The position numbers and the translations under genes were made by a program. Shown here in pieces: positions 56,529 to 64,000 of a DNA stretch of 64,000 bases; within the stretch, counting starts at the first letter, position 1; every line of letters starts with the position of its first letter. The stretch is from assembly GCA_040954595.2 (NCBI GenBank), contig CM082577.2:13702001-13766000 (forward strand), written 5' to 3'. Under the pieces are notes generated by a model. The model was not told where the DNA came from. It did no database searches and was given only the letters and a program-made list of their open reading frames with translations. Origin of the DNA: Balanoglossus misakiensis (lineage: Eukaryota > Hemichordata).

Positions 56529-56820
56529 GGGACCTTATTATCTTAGATATTTGTCCCTTATGAACTGAACTGAACTGAACTACTGGGGATCACAGAGCCG
56601 TATATAACACGTGTTAGACAAAGCAGATATTGTGGTAGTCAATCCACAAAGACCCACTTTTACGCTGCCGATAACTGCACACCATGGTCCTGGAAATTCT
56701 TAATTAAGGCAATTCCAAATTATTTCAACAAGTGAAATGGCTGTTTGTAGTAATTACATGCACTTATACAGTAATCGATTACATTTCCTTTTTGATATCA
56801 AATTGGACAGAGAACAGTCA

Positions 56821-57279
56821 GAGAACAGTGATCCGCGGAGACACGTATCTGATTCACGTTCATTTATTGTCGAGAATTACTCTAACACATCAAATACGCC
56901 CAGTAAAGTACGTGGGGAAGGGAATGAGCTCAGTAGCCTGAGGTACTCCCATCTCTCGTTAGATTCTACTTACAACTTTGGAAACAAAATTTTTATAATT
57001 AGTTTTCACAAGACGTGGTTAAACATGTAAAACATCACAAGTACTATGTGTTACAATTTCATTGGGCATCAATTCAACTATATACGTACCAAATGATTTA
57101 CATAAACCGTTATATAGCAAAGTCAGTTCGATGATTATTGACAACCAGAGCAGTCAGTTAAACACCAGCTCTCCCTATCTACTTCAAATACATAAAATCA
57201 AATATTATCAAACATTGACATTCCTGGAGCTCTTATTTGACCTTCAAAATCATATTTGACTTTTATACAGATCGTAACA
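56821..57279 (-). repeat. Fossil solo LTR, module E
   Basis: Close to the copy in A (both keep CAGATCGTAACA and CGGAGACACGTATCTGATTC). Confidence 0.78.
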
Positions 57280-57339
57280 CAATACGTGAAATTTATGCGA
57301 TGAATCAAGATGCATATACGCGATATATTGAGTCAGCTT

Positions 57340-57372
57340 CATCATCATTGTCGTCGTCGTCATCATCATGGT

Positions 57373-57408
<36 letters not shown>

Positions 57409-57465
57409 GTCATCATCATCAACAACATCATCATCATCATCATCGTCGTCGTTGTCGTCGTCGTT
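57340..57465. repeat. (TCA)n/(TCG)n tract, module E
   Basis: Same position as in the other units, with a CAACAACA interruption. Confidence 0.9.
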
Positions 57466-57749
57466 CTATTGGGATTCATTGTCTTTACATTTAAATGTCT
57501 TGTGTGATATCAATGTTAGTATGCTTTCTCAATTATTTTGCAAGAGTACCAGTGGAGACATTTCACTAAAATCATACAAGTGCATTTATAAAATTTGTGA
57601 CTAACGCTTTCAGAAAAATATTTATGGGGTTAACAACCGCATGAAAAACACGCGTTTTACATTCAAGTAATATGCACGATTACTATTCACGACTTTTCCC
57701 TTAAAAATCATAATTCGGGAGAATCTTCTTTGCCATCCGGTTTCTTTTC

Positions 57750-58271
57750 CTAAGGTCCCTTCCGTGGTGCTTGTTTTGGTGGTTGCTGGAATAATGGAAA
57801 TTATAAATATTTACTACAATAAGCACACATAGTAGAGTACAAGTCACTTTGTCATTGCGTGAAACCAAACAAAAGAAACTGAGACCACAGGGATATATTT
57901 AGGACCGGATTTGATAAGGTAGGAGGTCAGCTGGAGGTCAGGCGGAAGGAAGAGTTCACCAAAAGAGGGCGCATCAGAGTGTATTAGTAGGATAAAGGTT
58001 GGAATCGTAATGTTAATATTTACATGTACAGCCGCAATCAAAGGTTGATATATTTGTGTATACCCATCAGTTACCCCATTTTGCTTACAGAATCCCGAAA
58101 TATAAACTAAAATTGCCATTCTATGCAAGATTCAAATCTTACTGGTTTGGGTACTGGTACACCGTCTTTACGTCTGTTTTCACTTGGTGTAAAAGAAAAC
58201 GATTCTATAGTCTGAGAATCGTCTCCCTTTCCACTACGCGAATGTTCTTCCTTTCCTCCAGTGTTGCCCAT
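57750..58271 (-). CDS. Module E candidate two-exon gene, short intron
   Basis: Exon 1 is 58271-58143 (43 codons): MGNTGGKEEHSRSGKGDDSQ, then a Ser/Phe-rich middle (TIESFSFTPSENRR) and KDGVPVPKP at CCA|GTAAGA, phase 0. Terminal exon 57785-57750 follows a TTATTCCAG acceptor, phase 0: QPPKQAPRKGP then TAG. Direct splicing gives 54 residues. The cassette is unrelated to those of A/C and B/D. Second-position Gly with Thr at four gives an N-myristoylation-like start absent from the MDNT copies. The plus-strand reading of this exon has an internal stop, supporting the minus strand as coding. The intron is about 360 bp because a deletion removed most of it. Confidence 0.4.
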
Positions 58272-59055
58272 TTTCTGTTGATCAAATGTCGTACAGACAG
58301 ATAAATATGTTAAACAATGAATGGAATAGGCAAGTTTATGCATTCAATTTTCACCAAATGCAACATAACAACTCTATAAAAGGCCTCCCTTTGTAGAAGT
58401 GCGTTGATCTGAGTCAAAACAGTCTCCAACTTGTCTCAGGTTTTTGGCAATGCGAGATGATACTAGTCCTAAAGATAGCCTAGAATTAGGTATGTGCATA
58501 TTAGGTATGTGCATGAATAATTGGGTAAATGTTACGATCTTGAACACCGAAAACAAAGAAATGTTGGTCTGGTCTTATAAAAAAATACCGTATTGGGGTC
58601 GTCAAAGTCGTGTCAACCAAAACGACACAACAATTAACGGAACCTTGCACTAGCCACTGGCGCTTGACATATTGCTTAGTTCGTATGCCATTATTATGAA
58701 AAAATAATATAACGCCACCTGAATTGAACGCATGCGCATAGTCTTAACTTTTAGCTGTACGCGTCCTTGGCCGGTGCAGAGGTTACGCTCTCCTGCTTTC
58801 TCTTTCTATTGTGACCATGTGGAATCGCGACCAAGGCCATTGTGCAAGCTATATACTAATAATGTTCATTTCTCTTTTGAAATATTATTATATTATAACT
58901 TGCTACTGTTCACCATTGTGATTGGGTAAGAGCTGAATTCAGCGATGCTAAAATACTGTTTTACCACTGCTGACAGTGGTAAAACGGGTCCCTGAACTAG
59001 CATGCAGAAGGAAAAAATACACAGTCGCGTGCAGTTAAACCATATAAATAATTTC

Positions 59056-59400
59056 ATTTCATTTCGATCTACATTGTTTTAATTCTTATTTATCAATGTT
59101 ATTCTGTTTTTACTGATTTTTTCTTTCTTGTGTTTATTATTTTTATTTGTTTTTATTGTTTCAGTATTTCACAAACAAAAGCACAATCAAACAAAAATAA
59201 ACAAACTATAGATGTATTTATGCATTTTAACAGTGGCAGAGATGGGCCGCCATAGTAGTCAATCCACAAAGGCCCACTGTTACGCTGCCGATAACAAGGA
59301 CACAACAGATAAATATGTTTTTGCTCTCCATAAGAAAGGGTATTTTGTCATATTCCAACAGGAAATCACCGTCATGTCATCATTTAAGATTGGGCACCTG
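59056..59400. other. End of array, AT-rich spacer with a module fragment
   Basis: AT-rich DNA, then a fragment at about 59245-59400 resembling the module (AGTCAATCCACAAAGGCCCA, GCCGATAACAAGGACACA) joined to AAAGGGTATTTTGTCATATT as in the A/C units. No gene. Confidence 0.5.
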
Positions 59401-59409
59401 TATCTTTTT

Positions 59410-59434
59410 AGCTCACGTGAAAATCACGTGAGCT
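59410..59434. repeat. Palindrome AGCTCACGTG-AAAAT-CACGTGAGCT
   Basis: Perfect 10-bp inverted arms containing the E-box CACGTG in both arms. It heads a dispersed-repeat-like stretch (TTTAGCTCAC..GTGAGCTTATGG). Confidence 0.8.
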
Positions 59435-59452
59435 TATGGTTTAGCGATGTCT

Positions 59453-59467
59453 GTGTGTGTGTGTGTA

Positions 59468-59500
<33 letters not shown>

Positions 59501-59515
59501 CTGTCTGTCTGTATA
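59453..59515. repeat. (TG)n/(TCTG)n microsatellite
   Basis: About 25 near-uninterrupted TG/TA dinucleotides followed by CTGTCTGTCTGTA. Short plus-strand frames reading Cys-Val repeats are by-products. Confidence 0.95.
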
Positions 59516-60960
59516 CCCGATATCTCAAGAACCGCTGAACCGATTTCCACCAAATTTAGTACACAGGTTTAGATATCATATGGCAAGAACTGAAAAGGTT
59601 TTGGTGGGTGTGGCTTTGATATTAATGAAGTTATTAAAGTTTTAATTTTTCTATTACATGGTTGTCTATGAGAGCTTTTGTTAATGCCGCATATATGACC
59701 AGTGGAAACGATAGTTTGAGGAGATCGACTGTTTGAGGGCGCTGTGAAATGAGACATTCTTGGCGATATTGCCGTTGTTCTGTCCATGGCTGTACCCGTC
59801 GTTACGAATAACTTCCCTACGTGAATCCACAAGGAAGCTAACGTTGTTTAGTTGCTTCATAGAGCGTAAATTGTTAATCTACAGGACCGTCAGACGAATA
59901 CTCTTTTCAAATGAAGTTTGAAACTACTTACGAGTAAGTTAGTGGAGACAATATGGCGGATAGTTGGCGTGCAGCCGAATCCGCGTTATGACTATGACGT
60001 GACCCATTCATCAAGACAAACCGTAAATGATTCACGCATATTGTGGTCCTCACGCAGTCAATCTCAATATGTCACCAGGCTTTCTATTTGTCTATTGTTC
60101 AGAGAAAAATAACGTGGCGGTTGATCACACTCAACAGTAAAATCCGTTTTGTGAATTTATAGACAGTCTGTTATCGCCAATACTATATAGCGATTGCTAG
60201 ATGGCCTACCCAATATGTGATCGAGCGAGAATGATAACATTGAATGTCTGTTCAGATCTCATTCCGTACGTCATACGTCAACATTTCGATTTCGATTTAA
60301 TCCATTCATAAAGAATTTAGAGAAAGTCGTCTTGAATTGTGACCCCGATTATCAATTTTACGATGATTTTTTGGCGACGGAATACACGAGACGCCATTGC
60401 ATAACTACGTCAGCTGGACTTCCAAGGTTACCATTTTGTGTGTATGGAATCTTATCACAGAGACTACGTACTTTGACAATATGCCATGCTATATCAATGA
60501 CGCCCCAGAAAATTTGTCGAAGAATGAATTTGTCTTCTCATGGTGGTGCAATATATTTTAATGTCTATTTTGAGGTTGATTTTGGTTTTTGGCTAACATG
60601 TATATCAATGTCGGCTTATAGCATAAGCTGGTGTCCGTCGTCTATGTATGTCTGTATGTGTGCCTCATACAGAATTATGTATTTTGTGAATGGATCAGTT
60701 TCGCCTAAATGTATTGATGTATGTATGTGTATGTCCATCAACATCAAAAACTTGGAACTACTGATATTTAGTGTGTACATAGAAATTGTTATTGCGAAAA
60801 AATGCATACTGGTATTAACTGGAAAAATGTTCAAATAGACAAAATTGAAAAACTTAATAACAGCGGATCAGATTCAGTTAAAAATTGGCGTGCATTGGTG
60901 TGCAAGTACTTTGGGAAGACCTCGTATGATTTTGTTCAGGTGGAGTCAGTATCTGGCGTT
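59516..60960. other. Non-coding sequence, partly repeat-derived
   Basis: No supported gene. The longest frame (60332-60838, +) runs through GTATGT repeats and has no domain pattern. The sequence after the TG tract (TCAAGAACCGCTGAACCGAT) is typical of the body of a dispersed repeat starting at the palindrome. Confidence 0.4.
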
Positions 60961-60969
60961 TGCTATTTT

Positions 60970-61350
60970 TTATGATTTTTGGGGGGAATTTTCTGCAGTT
61001 TTGTTAAAAAAATTTCTTCTCTGAAATTACATGTCCAATTGATTTGAAACTTGGTATGGAGGTTCATAGGGCTTACGTGAATCACTTTTGTGCAAACGGT
61101 GGTGAAATTTGCAAAAATGCATTTTTGGGCAATATTTCCTGTTTTTGTCAAAAAATCAAATCCTGTGAAACTGTAAGTGGAATTGTTTTGATACTTTGTA
61201 TTTGGGTTTCTAGGGGTGATCTCAGTCAGATATGATCAAATTGTAATGAAATTTGCATAATTGTATTTTTGGGGGAATTTCTGCAGGGTTTGGCCAAATT
61301 GTCTTCAGTAAAACCACAAGTCCAATTGATTGAAAACTTTGAATGGGAAT
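60970..61350. repeat. Imperfect tandem repeat
   Basis: A phrase containing GGGGGAATTTTCTGCAG, then TGTCCAATTGATTTGAAAC and a GGTTCATA-like end (about 60978-61070) recurs in decayed form at about 61270-61350 (GGGGGAATTTCTGCAGG, AGTCCAATTGATTGAAAAC, GGAATTCATA). A third, weaker trace lies near 61125. Non-coding. Confidence 0.6.
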
Positions 61351-62570
61351 TCATATATGTGATACCAGTCAGATTTGTCTGAATTTCCTGTTGTTTGCCA
61401 AAATGTCTTCCTTATTGAAACTTGTTAAAGAGGTTCTTAGGCATGAACAGAAATCAAGACCTGATGTAAACTCAGAATTGAAAAGAAATGTTTTCATTCA
61501 AATATTGTCGAAATATCAATATGTGTGATAGTGTACTTTTCTATCCTGGTTATGGTTTAAATATGGAGTGGTCACAATAATGAAATAATAAGAGGCACTG
61601 ATCAGTATTCAACAATTAGGTTACAAGGGGGAGTGCAGGGGTTTCAAGCTAAACATATTTTTTTTTATTTGACATCGTCCCTAACCCCTTACAAAAATTG
61701 ACAAGGCAACAATTCCACAAACATGTTTACATTTCACAATGGTGCAACACACAACCCTTACACCATATACACTATAAACCAAAATGGTTTAACACTCGTT
61801 TTTCTAATCTTGTTATTCTGTCAACCAATCACAGTACTGCACGTGAGCATATTCAGTTCATATCTGGTTGCCCGTTGCTATGGGTCGTTTTTGATCATTA
61901 CTCTCCGATTTGGACTAAACCGTTATTGAGTCTAAAAAGGGCTGGTAACTAGTTCTAAACCTGCACGATTGTGAGCGCACTCCCCTGGTGAAGCTATTGA
62001 TATGCAAATTAGATAGGTCCAATTTCAAAACGCTATAAGGCTTTTTATTGTCTTATTGTTCTGTGACCTCAAAAATGAGCTCGATACGTATTCATTAGCT
62101 CAAACCACAGAAGATTTTGAAGGATTTTGTCTTCGAATATGGTCGTTGAATCTGTGGATTTCAGCATACTTCCGTACCACCCCTGAAAAATCACCGATTT
62201 TAGGTGTTTTCGGACGCACTCTTCCACCGGTTTCGCTTCTTAGAGCGACCATAACAGTCACGTGAGGGTTGTTTGTTTACACGGCGCTGGCCTGTGTAAA
62301 CAAACAAGCCTCACGCTATGCGATAACAGGTCAAATTTGACTGGTGTACGTGGCCTATGAAAAAAGTCTTAGGGATGTTTGTGAACGGTACACAATCTCA
62401 GTGTACAAAACATTGGATTTTTAGCTTTGCCGTACTAGCGTGGCGGCCTATGGCCGAGTGGTAGCTGCCGTATCTATACTTGGACAGACCGACAGGATGT
62501 GTGCACGCAATCGTGCGTATTTTCAACTAGTTACAAGCCCCTTGTCGGACGTAAGGCCCCAAGTTTCGTT
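61351..62570. other. Intergenic sequence next to the Ngaro-like element
   Basis: No supported gene. Contains an inverted repeat at about 62262-62314 (GTTGTTTGTTTACACGG against CTGTGTAAACAAACAA). At about 62449 the phrase TGGCCGAGTGGTAGC resembles the A box of tRNA-Leu/Ser genes, without a cloverleaf I can build. Confidence 0.4.
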
Positions 62571-62841
62571 TCAAATTCTGGTTACGCAAGGTAGGCGTAA
62601 AGTTGAGGAGGCAGTAGGGGGGTCACTCAATGAAAAACACACACATACACTCAAGTGTCTTGGATCAGTAGGGGGTATTTATTACAAAACTACAAATATC
62701 ACTATGTATCTACTGGTCACATGATTCCCCCTTTGACAGGCTGCTGACTGACTAGCTAATTACCATAGGTAAATAAAGCTTGCTGGCTATGAGGGGAGAA
62801 ACACATGACCAAACTACAACACTAATCAAAGGACTAAAGTC
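62571..62841. repeat. Direct repeat B2 (271 bp)
   Basis: Begins TCAAATTCTGGTTACGCAAG and ends GGACTAAAGTC. It matches 63398-63668 at a constant offset of 827 bp with no difference seen by eye. Confidence 0.92.
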
Positions 62842-63397
62842 TACAATAACTAAATAAACCCCCTAGAATTAAAAAGCAGTAAGCCACTACTAATTCAAGT
62901 AGGGAATACAAAGCTTTGATCAAAATAAAGAAATAACAACAATAAATTCAAAATAATTACATAAAAGGCATTCAAAAAGAAGTCGCAAACCTTCTGAGAA
63001 GCAATAAATTACACGTCTGAAACAGTGACAATTAGTGGTGGGCGGGTGGGAAAATAAATTGGCTGCTGCTGCTGGTTGCCAAACACCATTGCTGCATGCA
63101 AAAGCTGACTGGCTATGCAGCTTAAAAATCCCGCTTATAAACACTACAAGTTGATTAGGCAAATGTGACCTATAGTAGTAGCCTCTGATAGGCCAGCAGC
63201 AAAACTATGTAAAATTGACATTTTATTTCCTTCTGGAATAAACATCTAACACTGTAAGTGTGTATAAGCAAATGTGACCTTTCAGAAAGAGTGGGTTGCA
63301 AAGTCCCTATGTCAAGTTACATAGCTTGAGAATAAACGAGTGACCCCCCTCAAAGAGCTACACAATAATTTGAAACTCGTTAAAAATTAACTATGCC

Positions 63398-63668
63398 TCA
63401 AATTCTGGTTACGCAAGGTAGGCGTAAAGTTGAGGAGGCAGTAGGGGGGTCACTCAATGAAAAACACACACATACACTCAAGTGTCTTGGATCAGTAGGG
63501 GGTATTTATTACAAAACTACAAATATCACTATGTATCTACTGGTCACATGATTCCCCCTTTGACAGGCTGCTGACTGACTAGCTAATTACCATAGGTAAA
63601 TAAAGCTTGCTGGCTATGAGGGGAGAAACACATGACCAAACTACAACACTAATCAAAGGACTAAAGTC
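63398..63668. repeat. Direct repeat B1 (271 bp)
   Basis: Second copy of the repeat at 62571-62841, lying between spacer A2 and the recombinase coding region. Confidence 0.92.
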
Positions 63669-63702
63669 CCCAAGACCCAAGACACTTGTGTTTGTAGGGT
63701 AG

Positions 63703-64000
63703 CTATGAAGTAGGTAACTGAGCAGCAAAATGACCCATAGTTTGCAACCGGAGTGGGAGGGAAGGGTGTAGGTACTTCCTGAAGGAGTCGCTTTGCCAGT
63801 CCCCCAATAACTTAATCAGTTCTGGGGAGGTCCCACATTGGAGGGCCCAGGATGCCCCCCCTCGACGGAAACTGTGCGTGGAATAGTGGCCTATATTACT
63901 CACCAGGGGTGTAAGAAGGGACAGCAAACGCTTAGAGAAGAAAGCTGGTAAGACAGGTCGTGACGGGGGTATGATAAAAGCCGGTCCTGAAGTAGGGGCA
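63703..64000 (-). CDS. Tyrosine recombinase, C-terminal part (runs off window)
   Basis: Open on the minus strand to the window edge. The C-terminal catalytic block is clear: THSFRRGGASWALQ carries the H-x-x-R pair, LLGDWQSDSF the conserved G-D-W, and RKYL the catalytic Tyr. The spacing matches tyrosine recombinases of DIRS and Ngaro retrotransposons, which integrate the element by site-specific recombination instead of an integrase. The first catalytic Arg lies outside the window. Upstream residues (SGPAFIIPPSRPVLPAFFSK) are open, with no frameshift. The stop lies just before repeat B1. Confidence 0.85.
   Translation of the reverse strand, partial: APTSGPAFIIPPSRPVLPAFFSKRLLSLLTPLVSNIGHYSTHSFRRGGASWALQCGTSPELIKLLGDWQSDSFRKYLHPSLPLRLQTMGHFAAQLPTS

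Larger units (their letters stand above)
53736..56580 (+). mobile_element. Intact two-ORF non-LTR retroelement lacking an endonuclease (TSD TACTGG)
   Basis: TACTGG at 53730-53735 and 56581-56586 are target-site duplications; the empty site CACGTACTGGGGATCAC is present in A-D. The element starts TGTGAGGGCGCTC, like the 5' start (TGAGGGCGCT) of the element at 39457, so the 5' end appears complete. It has ORF1 at 53962-54834 and ORF2 at 54861-56528, and ends in a (TGAAC)n tail. About 400 codons expected at the start of ORF2, including the endonuclease, are missing without breaking either frame. Confidence 0.92.
52750..59055. repeat. Tandem module E, interrupted by a MITE and a non-LTR element
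   Basis: Starts GTCATGGTGCCGGTAG and ends near 59055, where similarity to B's upstream section (TTGAAATATTATTAT, then GCGTGC-GTTAAA) stops. Removing 53538-53650 with one TSD, and 53736-56580 with one TSD, restores the module order. The middle of the candidate-gene intron is deleted (about 57985) relative to A. Confidence 0.85.
62571..64000 (-). mobile_element. Ngaro/DIRS-like tyrosine-recombinase retrotransposon, 3' end (partial)
   Basis: Minus-strand order: tyrosine recombinase C-terminus (64000-63703), then direct repeat B1 (63668-63398), spacer A2 (63397-62842), and direct repeat B2 (62841-62571). This is the B1-A2-B2 end of split direct repeats found in Ngaro-type elements, whose other end carries A1 followed by gag, RT-RNase H and recombinase. 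A1 and the RT would lie beyond the window. Confidence 0.75.

Noticed and set aside
28581-57465. CRISPR-like array from the regularly spaced repeats
   Set aside because: The repeats are kilobase-scale eukaryotic modules with microsatellites; no short repeat-spacer structure exists.
59569-59832. Minus-strand frame of 87 codons next to the TG tract
   Set aside because: Lies in dispersed-repeat sequence and shows no protein-like pattern or splice signals.
60332-60838. 168-codon plus-strand frame
   Set aside because: Runs through GTATGT repeats, lacks an ATG at its reported start and any domain pattern.

Overview
This is eukaryotic, AT-rich invertebrate genomic DNA: GT-AG introns, ankyrin/PIDD-type ZU5-UPA and death-effector domains, and abundant non-LTR, LTR and tyrosine-recombinase retroelements and MITEs. 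The gene content and TE mix suit a marine invertebrate, most likely a non-vertebrate deuterostome (cephalochordate, hemichordate or echinoderm). That assignment is inference; no rRNA, tRNA or conserved species marker is present. No bacterial operons, CRISPR arrays or riboswitches are present.

Region 1 (about 1.1-14.7 kb, + strand) holds one multi-exon gene. Ten exons join in consistent phase to about 858 codons: an unrecognised N-terminus, a long coiled coil, two ZU5 domains, a UPA domain and a C-terminal death effector domain (DED). It resembles the PIDD/UNC5CL/FIIND family, but both sites where relatives self-cleave (HF-S) lack the serine, and the third exon carries an in-frame TAA. Its introns hold an antisense LTR-retrotransposon remnant lacking its reverse transcriptase (5.6-8.6 kb) and several foldback MITEs.

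Region 2 (15-25.9 kb) is a transposon graveyard. It contains a 3.05-kb foldback element with long inverted ends and a CR1-like retroelement cut in two by a gag-only LTR retrotransposon with a perfect CTGT target-site duplication.

Region 3 (about 25.9-59.05 kb) is a head-to-tail array of a roughly 4.8-kb module: one partial unit, then five units A-E. Each of A-E carries a minus-strand candidate two-exon gene for a small hydrophilic protein. First-exon ends are nearly constant (M-D/G-N-T..KEE at the start, K-x-G-V-P-V then a phase-0 GTAAGA donor at the end), but the middle is one of three unrelated, always in-frame cassettes. Units also share a fossil solo LTR and a (TCA)n tract. They are mosaics of each other (a 2.03-kb block of A is repeated in C; C and D share a 4,880-bp period) and are interrupted by datable insertions: a 7.6-kb non-LTR block between A and B (TSD GTCAT), an EN-less but intact two-ORF non-LTR element in E (TSD TACTGG), and two MITEs with 9-bp TSDs.

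Region 4 (59-64 kb) is non-coding repeat sequence followed by the end of a Ngaro/DIRS-like tyrosine-recombinase retrotransposon on the minus strand, recognised by the recombinase C-terminus and the B1-A2-B2 split-direct-repeat layout; it runs off the window.
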